From NCBI GenBank assembly GCA_020809705.1, contig CP085829.1:4030001-4094000 (forward strand): a stretch of DNA of 64,000 nt, in the 5' to 3' direction. Positions 22,432 through 32,764 of the stretch are shown piece by piece; position 1 is the first letter of the stretch; each line of letters starts with the position of its first letter. Under the pieces are notes generated by a model that was not told the DNA's origin, ran no database searches, and worked only from the letters and a program-made list of their open reading frames with translations. This DNA is from Calonectria ilicicola. Lineage: Eukaryota; Ascomycota; Sordariomycetes; Hypocreales; Nectriaceae. Position numbers and translations under genes: made by a program.

Positions 22432-23823
22432 ATGTGCATCAAAATATATGCCCACGAAGGGGCATGTGAGACTAGAAAGCCATGCGTTGTGGATCTTGAT
22501 GATGAGAACCCGCTCATCCTGTATCATCCATTCGAAGAGCCGAGCAGATGTCGACATGCATCAAAGCAACTGAGCATGACTTGCAATACCCACGGACATT
22601 GTTGTAAGCTATCAATCCGAAAGTTTTGTAGCAAAAAGCCTCAGGGACAAACCTGTTGGATATCGCAACATTATCATATGACTGTGGCGTGTGGCAAAGC
22701 GGATGTATTGTTCGAAAGCTTGAAAAAGGCTAGGATACATCTGTGGAAGGATGATTTCGGGGATGTTGATCCAGTAGAGTCGGTGCGATCTGGCTTATTC
22801 GATACCGGGGCGGAATTTTGGATGGCGAACAATGAAGCTAGGAAGACAGAATTGAAGCTGTCCATTCCTAACCCGTATGACAAGACGGACTGGAAGGCCC
22901 ACCACGCAGACGCCATTCGCAAGTGGGATTCCTGTTTCGCTGACCTCGCAGGTTGGTGGGACGAATGGTCAATCAAGCATGCCGATGAGAAGATGGAAGT
23001 ATGCCCATCGGACGGGCTGCATGATCCTCTGTGGAAGCTTATTTACCAGAGATATACCGGCCCAATGATCACCATGCACAATGGTGTGCCATCTCAAGAA
23101 CCACCAAGGTTTCGAAATACCGGGGAAAGGAACCGACGCTACGAGCTGGATGAAAATGAGAGGGTAGAGGTCCTGAGACGACTGGCCGATCAGGAAGAGG
23201 AGATGGACTGGATTCATCGCGAAAATCGTGCTCTCAAAGAGGAGATGAAAGAGGTCCACAGGCGAAATCACGATCTGAAAAGGGAGATGAAGCGATTGGA
23301 GGAGCAGTTCGATGAACGTTTTGAACTTCTAGAGGAGTGTCAAGCACAGTGTCTCAGTTATGAGGATCTCGAACACTATGGGTATTTTCGTGCCCCGCCA
23401 CTCCGTGCTCGACATCAAGCGGTAGGAGAAGAAATAAGGCCCACTATAGAATCTTCTGGTCAAGATTCCCCCCTCCTGTTTCGATCCATGGACTGGAACT
23501 TCTCCCAAAACGGTCCGCCATCATGGTCGGTATCTCCAAGAACTATCCCACCCAGACGTGAAAATGATACTGCAGTGGAAAGTCATCAAGAGGGACCAGA
23601 GCACAAATCGCTCCATGTACTCCCTCGCCCTAATCTACCCCGGGCAGCAGTGGACCCTCCGTACAGACTCCCTGTTCCTGTTTGGAGCGGGGTGCCGGTT
23701 CCGGGTACTGATCAGCAAGGCTCGAAGAGAAAGCGGTTGGAAATCGTTATTAGCGATGATTCAAAGGACGATTCTGAAGAGGATGAACCTGCTCGAAAAA
23801 TACAACACACCGGAGAAAAGTAA
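22432..23823 (+). CDS. Uncharacterised coiled-coil protein with Cys-rich N-terminus
   Basis: Single exon of 463 residues from ATG 22432. The first 85 residues hold many Cys/His (CNTHGHCCKLSIRKFCSKK and neighbours), which could bind metal, but I cannot match a named zinc-finger spacing. A globular middle (90-230) is Trp-rich (FADLAGWWDEWSIKHADE). Residues 239-300 form a long charged coiled coil (EEEMDWIHRENRALKEEMKE). The C-terminus is Pro-rich, then KRKR and EIVISDDSKDDSEEDE, which fits a basic NLS followed by a SUMO-interacting motif (hydrophobic core then acidic run). Likely nuclear. It lies 452 bases downstream of the GCR1_C gene on the same strand. Function unknown. Confidence 0.65.
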   Translation: MCIKIYAHEGACETRKPCVVDLDDENPLILYHPFEEPSRCRHASKQLSMTCNTHGHCCKLSIRKFCSKKPQGQTCWISQHYHMTVACGKADVLFESLKKARIHLWKDDFGDVDPVESVRSGLFDTGAEFWMANNEARKTELKLSIPNPYDKTDWKAHHADAIRKWDSCFADLAGWWDEWSIKHADEKMEVCPSDGLHDPLWKLIYQRYTGPMITMHNGVPSQEPPRFRNTGERNRRYELDENERVEVLRRLADQEEEMDWIHRENRALKEEMKEVHRRNHDLKREMKRLEEQFDERFELLEECQAQCLSYEDLEHYGYFRAPPLRARHQAVGEEIRPTIESSGQDSPLLFRSMDWNFSQNGPPSWSVSPRTIPPRRENDTAVESHQEGPEHKSLHVLPRPNLPRAAVDPPYRLPVPVWSGVPVPGTDQQGSKRKRLEIVISDDSKDDSEEDEPARKIQHTGEK

Positions 23824-24543
23824 TAGAGTTAGACATGTCCTAGTTTTTGGATCCCATAGATGTATTAGAAAAGATTAGACACGGCATATATCCCCTTTTA
23901 TCACTATAGATCGGAAATTATATATGGTACCGCATGATATTATTACTGGCACGTATATAATGACTTGTTATTCCAAAATACTAGCGCGAGCTTAGCTTGG
24001 CAACCCACCAATATAATCCAAGCTTCGACGTAATCTATACGGTCTGGCTTTGTCTATTCGTAGGAGAACAAAGAGGTTGTCTTACTATATATCGCCAAAG
24101 ACAAATATTTTTTTAGGAATAAGGGACATCGACTGGTTGATCGAATGAACTTAGCAATTTGAAGATAAAGGAGAGGCCACGTCTAAGCCGCACTAAGGAG
24201 TAGCACAAAGAAAATGTCATGATCTGGAGAACGTACGACTTGAGAACTCATTCTTGCTTCTTATTATGTATTTTATCAGCCAATTACTTATTCATTTTCC
24301 CTTTCAGTATTAGGGCGTAAATGGCCTGACAGTGCATTTTCATCAATAATAATAAAACTCGATGCTCAAGCATGAATATGCCGATACGATCGTGGTTGCA
24401 GTTGAAGGTACCGCTTCTTCCACAGACTTTATGCTAGAAAGCGACGAAAAATTGCGAAAAAAAAAGTAGTTTTCTAGATTAGATAATTCCCGAGCTTTAG
24501 AGTGTCATAAAAAGAGTGTATAGAGATGTTTCCGTATCGACGG
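23824..24543. other. Convergent intergenic spacer
   Basis: About 720 bases between convergent genes, moderately A+T-rich. No gene is seen. Confidence 0.5.
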
Positions 24544-26065
24544 TCACAATCTTGTCTTGAAAGCAAATCCCGTGGTTTCAGCTCTTGACTGATTAAATAA
24601 GCCATCCGAAGATAATTTCTCAAACACTGCCTCGCAAACTGTTTCCACGTTGCGCCCTAGGAGCTTGCGATTGAACCTGGAATCTACCCATGGACATTGG
24701 CTAACAGTTGATTCAGTCTGAAACTCGGCAAACACTGTATCTCGAGCATGTTGTTCTGGTCCCCGGGGAAGATGATTGAAGCGACCTTGTGTCTGAGACT
24801 GAGAGACAATTTCGGTACATCGTGGTCGTTGAAGAGCATCGTATACTTTTAAAATCTTCGGAACATAGGATTTGAGATTTGTGCAGTTGGCGAATGATGA
24901 AGAATGATGCACAATATTACCCAAGAGCGAGCCGAGGACAAGGGCATCTTCGACTGCCATAGCTGCTCCCTGGCCCAGATATGGGGGAGTTGGATGGGCG
25001 GAATCTCCTATGAGAGCCACATGACCCGAGATAAAAGATGGCAAACGATCCAATTTCCAGAGCGGGAATCTGACCAACTCGGGCGCGATGGACAAGAGTT
25101 CTCTAATGAGAGGGTTCCACCCAGACATGTGCTCTTGCACTGCTTGCAGCATGTTTTCCTTTGAGCATTGTCTGTTAAACTCTGCATCTGCAACAATGAG
25201 CACAAGATTGTAACATGCTCCGCCTTGAAGCGGATAGAAGACGACGTGCGCATTTGGACCAACCCAAATCCGGCAATGCGACGTGGCTGTGATGGATTGG
25301 AACAAGGGTGATGATAGCTGGGCGGGTGTAAATAGGGCGCGATAGGCAAAGGTTTCAGTGAGATTTGGAGATATGTCAGGATATAAAGCCGTGCGGATAG
25401 ATGAATTGATACCTGGTATCAATATTAGAAGATCTCATGCGTTGAGGATGAAGTGCATCGTTACCATCACAGCCAATAATGACATCCGCCGTCATGGTTT
25501 GACCATCAGCGGTTCTGATCCAAGGAGCATCAAAATCAATCTCTCTAACTTCACAGCCTAGACTGATTCCAACGTCTAGTCTATTTGCCTCTTCAAGGAG
25601 GATATCGATGTAATCGGCTCGATGTATTAGTCTGAATAGTGAGCAAGCTGATGATGCAAGCAAAAAGAAAATGTGGTTCACTTACAGCCATGGAGCTCCG
25701 TAAATCTCTTCATATCTAGAAAAATCTCTATTTAATAAAAGACGACTGTCCCCGTAGTCTAGCGTGAGTGAACCCGGCGCCGTGCCTTGGGCTTTTGCAA
25801 TGACCTTCTCCAACAGGCCTAAGCTCCGAAGGACGTGGCATGCATTGCAGGGGACTTGAATACCGTTCCCAGCCTTTTATATTCTTAAGTTAGAATTACC
25901 AAAAGCACGGGAAAAGAATTTATTCAGACTCACAGCAACGTGCACGGGCGATTTCTCGAGAATTCTGACCCTGATCCCTTGGCAGCGGGCGAGAGCAATG
26001 GCGCAAGTAAGCCCGGCGATGCCAGCGCCGACAATAACAACTTCGAGCTTTATTGAGGTGTTCAT
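24544..26065 (-). CDS. FAD-dependent monooxygenase (salicylate hydroxylase-like)
   Basis: Group A flavoprotein monooxygenase that would hydroxylate an aromatic or polyketide-type substrate using NAD(P)H and O2. Four exons: 25934-26065, 25686-25873, 25465-25631 and 24544-25412, 451 residues. Introns (GTGAGT..AAAG, GTAAGT..CAG, GTAACG..CAG; 60, 54 and 52 nt) restore a continuous family-like protein. Residues 9-18 VVIVGAGIAG are the FAD Rossmann GxGxxG. IHRADY (about 113-118) is the conserved R-containing motif, and IIGCDGINSSIR (about 158-169) is the DG motif. HVALIGDSAHPTPPYLGQG (about 293-311) is the GD motif binding FAD ribose. It lacks a transmembrane tail. No polyketide synthase or other secondary-metabolism core gene is visible in the window, so the substrate is unknown. 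Confidence 0.88.
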
Positions 26066-27299
26066 GGCAATGATTTTACCGAGAAGGATGGGTGGTGAGA
26101 TGAAAATTAATTTTTTTCCGTCTACGATCTGGGCGGTTTGCCCGGTTGATATAGGCAACTGTGGTCTGGAGCACTAGTGCTACATGTTCGGCTCAAGGGG
26201 CCGATCTAGGTGAAGGTTTGTGCACTATGTGATGCGGCTGCTGCATAGGCGCGAGGAGAGTTCTTTTCGTGGCCGGCTTTCATTGATTAGAGTGGAGATG
26301 GCGCGGGCCACCGAACTGTTATTAGCTCGATGATTGCCTTGTTGGTCCATGATATTGTGATTGGGCTTGCAGATCTAGTCAAGGCGCAACACTGGAATGC
26401 ATGCGATGCCATTTAGAACCAACAAACGGAGACAACAAGTGGAGTTCCCAGCCAATTGAGTAGATAAGGTAATATACCATCACTAACTTGGAAATGAATG
26501 AGTGCATTTTTATGGAAATCACGTGCCGCGCCGATTCTGTCATTTCATAGGTTCAATCGAACGCATTTTAAGAGGAACATCAACGCATGCGCCTTTTGTA
26601 TGTGTTGATGATTGATGGGATTATTGCAAATGGTTTTTCTTTTGGTAATTTTCATTTATATGATTTCTTCATAAATCAGCTTTGCTTCATTCATCGATAT
26701 AGTGTTGTAGAAGCGGACATCTCATGGTGAAATCGACAGTCGCCTGGAGCCAACCTGGTTTTTGACTGTGGAAGTATGGATATTATTCATAATAAACACA
26801 ATATCGTATATTTGGAGCCCATATAAAGTTTAGACCCGGGTATAGAAGACCAAATGATTTTTCCTTTTAAGTCAGTGAATTTTCCAAACTTTGGGCGCTC
26901 GTCCAATCCCAGGAACGGTACAAATTACCAGCAAGGCTGGTGTGGTTGCTCTGAGAAGGGTTAGATTTTAGAGAAATGATTGGTCCTGTGCAATGGTTAA
27001 ATTAGCAATTCATTTTGTTGTATCTCTAGGCTTATATCAATTTGACAAGTTGTGTTGGCAACCTCTGTGTTTTTTCCTCAAGGTGACTCCTTGGTAAGGC
27101 AACTTGAAGACACGACCCACAAACGTGGTGGATCAAAATAGTGGCATGGAGTACGAGGAACGAAAAGACAGCTCATTGCAATCAATTTTAAGCAAAGGGG
27201 CAAAATCGCCCGCAATGCGCAGTAATTTATTTTTTTACTTGCTCATTCATTAAATCGCTTTTGTATACATGTTGAATGTGTTTGGTATCTCCTATTCCC
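26066..27299. other. Spacer between monooxygenase and MetE-like gene
   Basis: About 1.2 kb. It holds the presumed monooxygenase promoter and the 3' flank of the MetE-like gene. No gene is seen. Confidence 0.5.
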
Positions 27300-28552
27300 T
27301 TAAGCCCACAACTCCTTAGCAACGTCATTCACAAGCTTCAGCTTGGCAAACATCTTCTCCTCAGTCATGCCGTCGGCGCCGATGGCCACACTGGCGAAAC
27401 CGCACTGGGGGCTGATGCCAATCTGCTGCAGCGCTTCCTCGACAGTGCGGCCCTGTCCGTCGGCAATGATCTTGGCGGCCTCGAGTACGCGGCTCTTGAT
27501 GACGGCAGCGTCCTCGAGCTCGGGGTCCTTGGTCGTCACGACTCCGAGAACGACGTTCTTGTGCTTGGGCAGGAAGCGCAGGGGCTCGAATCCGCCGGAT
27601 CGAGTGTTGTCGTACTCGAGGAAAAAGGTGTCGTAGTTGAGGGAGGTGAAGAACTTCTCAGCAATCTTCTCGTACGAGCCCTCGCTAAAGTGCATCGACT
27701 TGGAGAAGTTTCCTGTTGCAAGGATTAGCTCTGTTTCGCATCTCCTTCACTGAAACTGAAACTGAAAGAAAAAAAATACTAACCTCGGCAGATGTGGAGT
27801 CCGACATGGAGACCCTCGGGGCGGCCCTCGATGCAGTCATTGTGGGCCTTGATGTAAGTGTCGAACAACTTGTCCGGGTCCACACCCTCTTCCTTGAGAG
27901 AATCGACCATGGCATCGGAGCAGAAGTAAGCCAGAGTGGGGTCGTCAATCTGAATGTTGCGCACGCCCTCGCTGTAGAGAGTCTGCAGCTCCTGCTGGTA
28001 GGCCTTGGCGAGGTCGGCGAAAAACTCCTCGTCATTGGCATAGGCCTCGGCGCTGTAGCACTTGCCCGACGCCAATCGCAGGTGGAAGTAGCAAGGTGGC
28101 GGCATGGTGAACTTGCACTCGCCCCACTGCTCCTTGGGCACACAGTCTCGCAGGAGCTTCCAGTTGTCCAGGTACGGGCTCTTGGAGTACTTGATCTTGC
28201 CCTCGCAAATGGCCGCCATGGGGTACTGACGCCCAGTCTTCTTGAGGGCGGCAATGGGCGGGGCCGAAATGCGGGCCAGCTCCCACGGCACGGGGCTCAC
28301 CTCGCGGAAGCCATCAAGCTTCTCGAAGAAGCCCGAGAAGTAGTACTTGCGGTCGAACTCACCCGAGGACAGGGCTCGGACGCCATGCTCCTGCTGCTTC
28401 TTGACAATGTCGGCAATGGCAACCTTCTGGATAGCGAGGAGCTCTTCGGGCGAGACTTGCCCGGCATCGGCCTGAGCCTGGGCCTGGGAGAGGGCCTCAG
28501 GTCGGATAAGAGAGCCGATGTGGTCGGCGTGGAAAGGAAGCTTGGTGGCCAT
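27300..28552 (-). CDS. MetE C-terminal-type (cobalamin-independent) methyltransferase
   Basis: Homologue of the catalytic C-terminal half of cobalamin-independent methionine synthase, which moves a methyl group to a thiol using a zinc site. Two exons, 27784-28552 and 27300-27712, joined across a 71-nt intron (GTTAGT..AACAG) at CRG|NFSK, 393 residues. The start MATKLPFHADHIGSLIRPEA carries the conserved HIGSLLRP-like motif. Likely zinc ligands are intact: H253 and C255 (HICRG), E289 (FLEYDN) and C360 (SPQCGFAS). As the N-terminal MetE half is absent, it is not the housekeeping 760-residue enzyme. Such stand-alone proteins (YxjG/YxjH-like) are common in fungi and bacteria, and their methyl donor and acceptor are often unproven. 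High-G+C coding gives long antisense open frames, which I ignore. Confidence 0.87.
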
Positions 28553-29307
28553 GACTGCTGTGTTGTTTTCCTCGTCTACTCTACTGCGAGAATTGAATCC
28601 CGAAGGAGGGGGACCGAGCGATTAAATATAAAAGCTCCCCATCATCCATCTGTGGGTTTACTCCGTCTTGCCGACGGTTAGACGGGGATTACTTTCAATC
28701 CTAGCCTTCGATCCCTGGGCACAGTGCCTGTTTCTCAGAGGAACAAGATGCTAGTCATGCATACAGACAGGGCTTCCCCGGAGCTAGAGCCCGTTGACGA
28801 CCATGGCTGCTCCAATAGGATCCATCTGCCACATGAGATTAGCTCCGTCGTGAACGCCCAGCCCCTCACCCCACCTGCATCTGGTCGGCTGTTAAGGACG
28901 GCTGTTGAGCGAGGTGGGACGCACCTCTGGTCGATTGGGGGGCGAACTTTGCGAAGAGAAGAGAAATAGGGTTGAGAAAAGAAGCTGGGCTGGCCGTCAA
29001 TTATAACCGTCTGACGTCCAGACGTGAATGCTGTGCTTGTGTAGATAACTACCCCTCCTTTATCCCCATCCTTGGCGGCCCGATAACGCAGTGATCCTTG
29101 CAAGGGCCATTTTATCTACTTGACCGCTCATTGATTTGCCCCACGCTTTCCAAACTCTCCGAACCAAGCATTGGGCCGACGATTAAGCATTTTATTGAGC
29201 CAAGTTTAAGCTAAGATGGTGGTTTTTTTTTTTGAAGAAAAAATTTAATATAATTAAATATAAAAATTAATATTTTTAAATTTATAATTTATTAGGGGAT
29301 CTTTTTG
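28553..29307. other. Spacer with short A+T island
   Basis: About 755 bases: MetE-like promoter (28553 upward) and 3' flank of the APH-family gene. At 29221-29297 is an almost pure A/T tract, unlike the flanks. No gene is seen. Confidence 0.5.
29221..29297. repeat. Short A+T-only island
   Basis: About 77 bases of nearly pure A/T with long A and T runs, directly downstream of the APH-family gene. It could be a terminator-type A+T tract or a RIP-mutated repeat scrap; too short to assign. Confidence 0.4.
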
Positions 29308-30785
29308 TCAAGCGCCCTTCTCTGCCATGCGACGCTCGGCCCAAGCGCCCAGCTCACCAAAGAACTTCTCCGGGTCGTCACCCCTCCAATTCTTGAGCTG
29401 GAACCAGAGGTAACGTGCGTCCTTGCCGACCTTGATGGCACGTGCAAAATCAGGCGCATGCTCATAGAGAATCTAGAAAAAGTAAAAAATAAAAGCGTTA
29501 GTATTTCTACACATCTTCAAAAGTGAGGAAGAAAGAGTAGAAACATACCTCAATATAGCGTTTGGCGTGATACATAAACTCTTTTCGGCTGTCGTGGGTG
29601 GCATTCTCTCGAACCCGCTTGATGATGGGCTTGCCATCCTCATCTGCAGTAAGATCAACCGGGAGAGCCATTTCAGGATCTGCGAGCATAGCGGGCCAGA
29701 TGCAACCCGTCTCCCAATCATAGAGGGATGTGATTTGAACATGGTTCTTGTCCTCTTCGGTCGTGATGGACATGTTGTGGATGCCAAAGTCCCCATGCTC
29801 CAGGACCATGCGATAAAGGTACTCTTGGTTCTTTTCTGACGGCAACATGTGTGGCAGGAAGCGAAGCAGGGACTCCTTCGCCTTCAGCGCCTCTGGACCG
29901 ACGGTATTGTTGTCGGATTCCCAGCCAATGATGTCGCCTTCATTTCTTATGGTTGCTGCTATCTTGCAGCGAAACACGGCGAGCCAAAAGTCTCTGGTGG
30001 GCTCGGCGGGGCAAGGCAGCTTTTCGGGCATGAAAGGAAAGATGCGCGTAAGGAGGAACGAAGCGACAAAGTCCTCGGGAGGGTTGTAGTTGAACAGCGA
30101 GGCTCGAATCCGTGCCGCTTGGGAGACCAAATCATCCTAGGTGGTACAGAAAAGCTTTAGCAAAGCACATCAGAAATAACCAAAGCAACCGCTGCTTACC
30201 TTGCCTTCTGATAGAAGATCTTGCCACACATTGCTTCTGCCCGGGATTTTGTCAAAGATCATCAGTTGTCGGCCTTAGACACTTTTTTCCACGTCATGAT
30301 CAGCTCCATGCTTGAACTTAAGGGGTGGGCGCGAGAAAATAAGGGCTGAAGTGGGGGTCTCTGGATGCCCCGCGAGCAATCTATAGACTGCAGACTCGAA
30401 GTTGAGCTCACGGATCATGGATTCAAGGGGAAACCCATCGTATTCGGGCATGTTGACGTCGCCACGACCGAGGCGAACGAGAATCTCGCGTTGGTCTGAA
30501 AGCTTCATGTGAAGCCCCTTTGGTTGCGTTGTCAGTCCCGGCTACAGAATATCCTCAAAAGAGACTCACCATATTGTTAGATCCTTTGGATACATGGAGG
30601 ATATCAATAACCTTGGCCTGGGTGTGAGTCTCAATTTCTTGCAAGAGCTTGTTCACATCCCAAGTGTCCTTGAACGGACTGCTCCCCTTGCGGGCGAGGC
30701 ACAGCAGGTCGGCGCCATCAAAGTCTTGCCCATCGGGCATCTTTGGCCAAGGGTCGCTGGTGTAATAATCGTTTTCGGAGCCCAT
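29308..30785 (-). pseudogene. APH-family phosphotransferase with in-frame stop
   Basis: Aminoglycoside/choline-kinase-like (APH) fold; in fungi these are usually small-molecule kinases of unknown substrate. Four exons: 30570-30785, 30200-30517, 29549-30136 and 29308-29472, with consensus introns of 52, 63 and 76 nt, 429 codons. The catalytic loop HGDFGIHN (H292, D294, N299) and metal-binding YDWE (D318) are intact, as is the typical exon-2 text QLMIFDKIPGRSN. Codon 153 (30275-30277) is TAA in the middle of conserved sequence (DVEKSV-stop-GRQLM), with the same frame on both sides and no room for an intron. CAA to TAA by C-to-T at CpA is the simplest cause. Sequencing error or readthrough are alternatives; otherwise the gene is intact. 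Confidence 0.75.
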
Positions 30786-31496
30786 GTTGGAGAAGACCTA
30801 CTTCAGGCTGGCGCGCTTTTAGATTAGAATGAATGCTATGCTGTGGTGTGAGCAAGGCACAATTATGTAGTGGAGTCTGTGGGTTTGAAGGTGGGGTGGA
30901 AAAGGGCGGTGGGACTGAGCAACACATAAGTATAATTGGTAGAGCCTAAATTATGTGTTTATTAAGTAATCAAGGGTCATTGCTTGATATCCTAACTGGT
31001 AAGCTACAACACCAACCTCTGAGAGAGAGAGTGTGTGTTTTTGAATCAAAATAGAAAATTACACCACGATTACAGTCCGAAAATAATACGACCAGGCATT
31101 TTAATATTTCGTCTTTAATTTTCTGTGCATTGGACGTTTACCGCTTCGACTGCCAAGAAAATCTAGATACTAACCACAAAGCAAACAATGCTTCTGGAGC
31201 TCAACGGCCCATTGTATTCAACAATGAATCAATGCAATAGAGATTTCATCTCACATTGGGGAGAATAAGAACAAAATGCCTTTCGTCCGCGCTTTCATCT
31301 TAACATGCCCCCCTAACTACTCTACCACAAATCTCTTGCTCCATAACGCATCCTCTCTGCTTTCGTCACGGCTCTTTCTGCTCTTTTGCTTCACTGTTCT
31401 TAATAATATTCATATCTATACGTATGTCTTGCTATGTCAATTTTTGCAACCTGCTATACATGTTCTAACTCACCTACAGTCACTCCAAAGTTGGCT
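30786..31496. other. Divergent intergenic spacer
   Basis: About 710 bases between the start of the APH-family gene and the start of the plus-strand unknown gene, so it should hold both promoters. GAGA-type run at about 31021-31032. No gene is seen. Confidence 0.5.
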
Positions 31497-32417
31497 ATGC
31501 CATCACCGCCACCTAGTATCCCTCCGAGCCGCGGTGGTAGCAGCGGGATCAGTACGAGCGAGAATGCTCCGGTCTCTGCTGCGCAGAGACGGCGAGCGGA
31601 AAGATCATATGCCATGCGCCTTGGAACCCAAGTCCTTCCACAGAATATGCAACGAAGTCTCAACCCTGCCGCGACTCGTAAAATCGAGTTTGAGGATGAC
31701 TTGAGCGATGCTGAAAAGAATGCATTAAAGGATATTATCCATGCGTGGATGCTTGCACGACCAGTCGAAGACCCTGACCATCTTGAGGTCCCCCGCTGTC
31801 TCTGGGAAAGCTTTCTTTTTAAAATATTCGAGAAGTGGGACTCCAGCGATCGCGACATCCAAATTCCAAGGCTCAAACCTCGAACTTCCAAGGACACAAC
31901 AGTCAAAGTCGGCGTGCTGCGTGAGGGCCATCCTCCCTCTGCTGCAAATAAGCAAAGACATGATGGGTCCGAGGTCGGAATTCCGCCGCAACGAAGAGCC
32001 GGCGCTGATGTCTATTTGGCGCCTACCTTAGCTTATGGCGACAAAACCATACGCTGGATGTATAAGGATTCCCAGGGGAAATCAATCAACTAGGAGCTGG
32101 TTCAATTCAACGAGGGGACAACAAATATCGATGCTCGTCTGAGAGCTATAAGGCACTATGATGCAGAGGAACGCCGCAGGGTCAACGCATACAATTGCGA
32201 GCTTGCGCTAGCTTTTGCGAGGCGCCGAATTGTCAAATTCGCAGCGAGAGGGGAGAGTAGTAAAGAGGCGCCGCTCGTCCATGAGGAGGACGCCTGTGCT
32301 GGTATCGAGCGCCTGGAATTAATCCAGGATGTCGTTCACTCAATGAAGACTGAAATTCTTGCCATGGTTGATTTGGTTGAACGGGTTGGATTTCATAAGG
32401 CTGCATTTGCATTTTGA
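31497..32417 (+). pseudogene. Unknown protein, 306-residue frame split by a TAG
   Basis: From ATG 31497 (MPSPPPSIPPSRGG) a single frame runs to TGA 32415-32417, interrupted only by TAG at 32091-32093 (codon 199; GKSIN-stop-ELVQF). Text on both sides has similar codon use: upstream RKIEFEDDLSDAEKNALKDI and LEVPRCLWESFLFKIFEKW, downstream NIDARLRAIRHYDAEERRRV and a helical Glu/Leu-rich end. The N-terminus is Pro/Ser-rich and disordered; the rest is mixed charge and probably helical. I do not recognise the family. CAG to TAG at CpA is a plausible cause of the stop. If the stop is real, either a 198-residue protein is made or the gene is dead. Confidence 0.5.
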
Positions 32418-32764
32418 TTTTCATTAACTATTTTTGTTATCATTATAGGAGTTCCAAGTCGACCAAGGTTGAGTTTGTTATGATATGGGCCATCGGCTGA
32501 GCAATGAGGGTCGCCGTGGGAACGATACACCATTCACAGAAAGAATCATGTCACGCATTTCTCGCTGGCATGCAAAGTTTTAGAGATAATAAAACAAATC
32601 CATTACTACCATGTCTAAAAAGAATAATTACATCATTAATGATGACATTACCAACCCATCACCAGATGCTAGAGCATTACCACTTCAGGTTTGGAATGAA
32701 GTTAATTGATCCACAAAAAAAGCCCTTGCGAGCCGGGACATACCCAATGTATGTGTAAGCACAC
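32418..32764. other. Convergent spacer
   Basis: About 350 bases between the plus-strand unknown gene and the 3' end of the WSC gene. No gene is seen. Confidence 0.5.

Noticed and set aside
27716..28681. 321-codon plus-strand frame opposite the MetE-like gene
   Set aside because: It is a high-G+C antisense shadow; the minus strand gives a complete family match with zinc ligands, and this frame has none.
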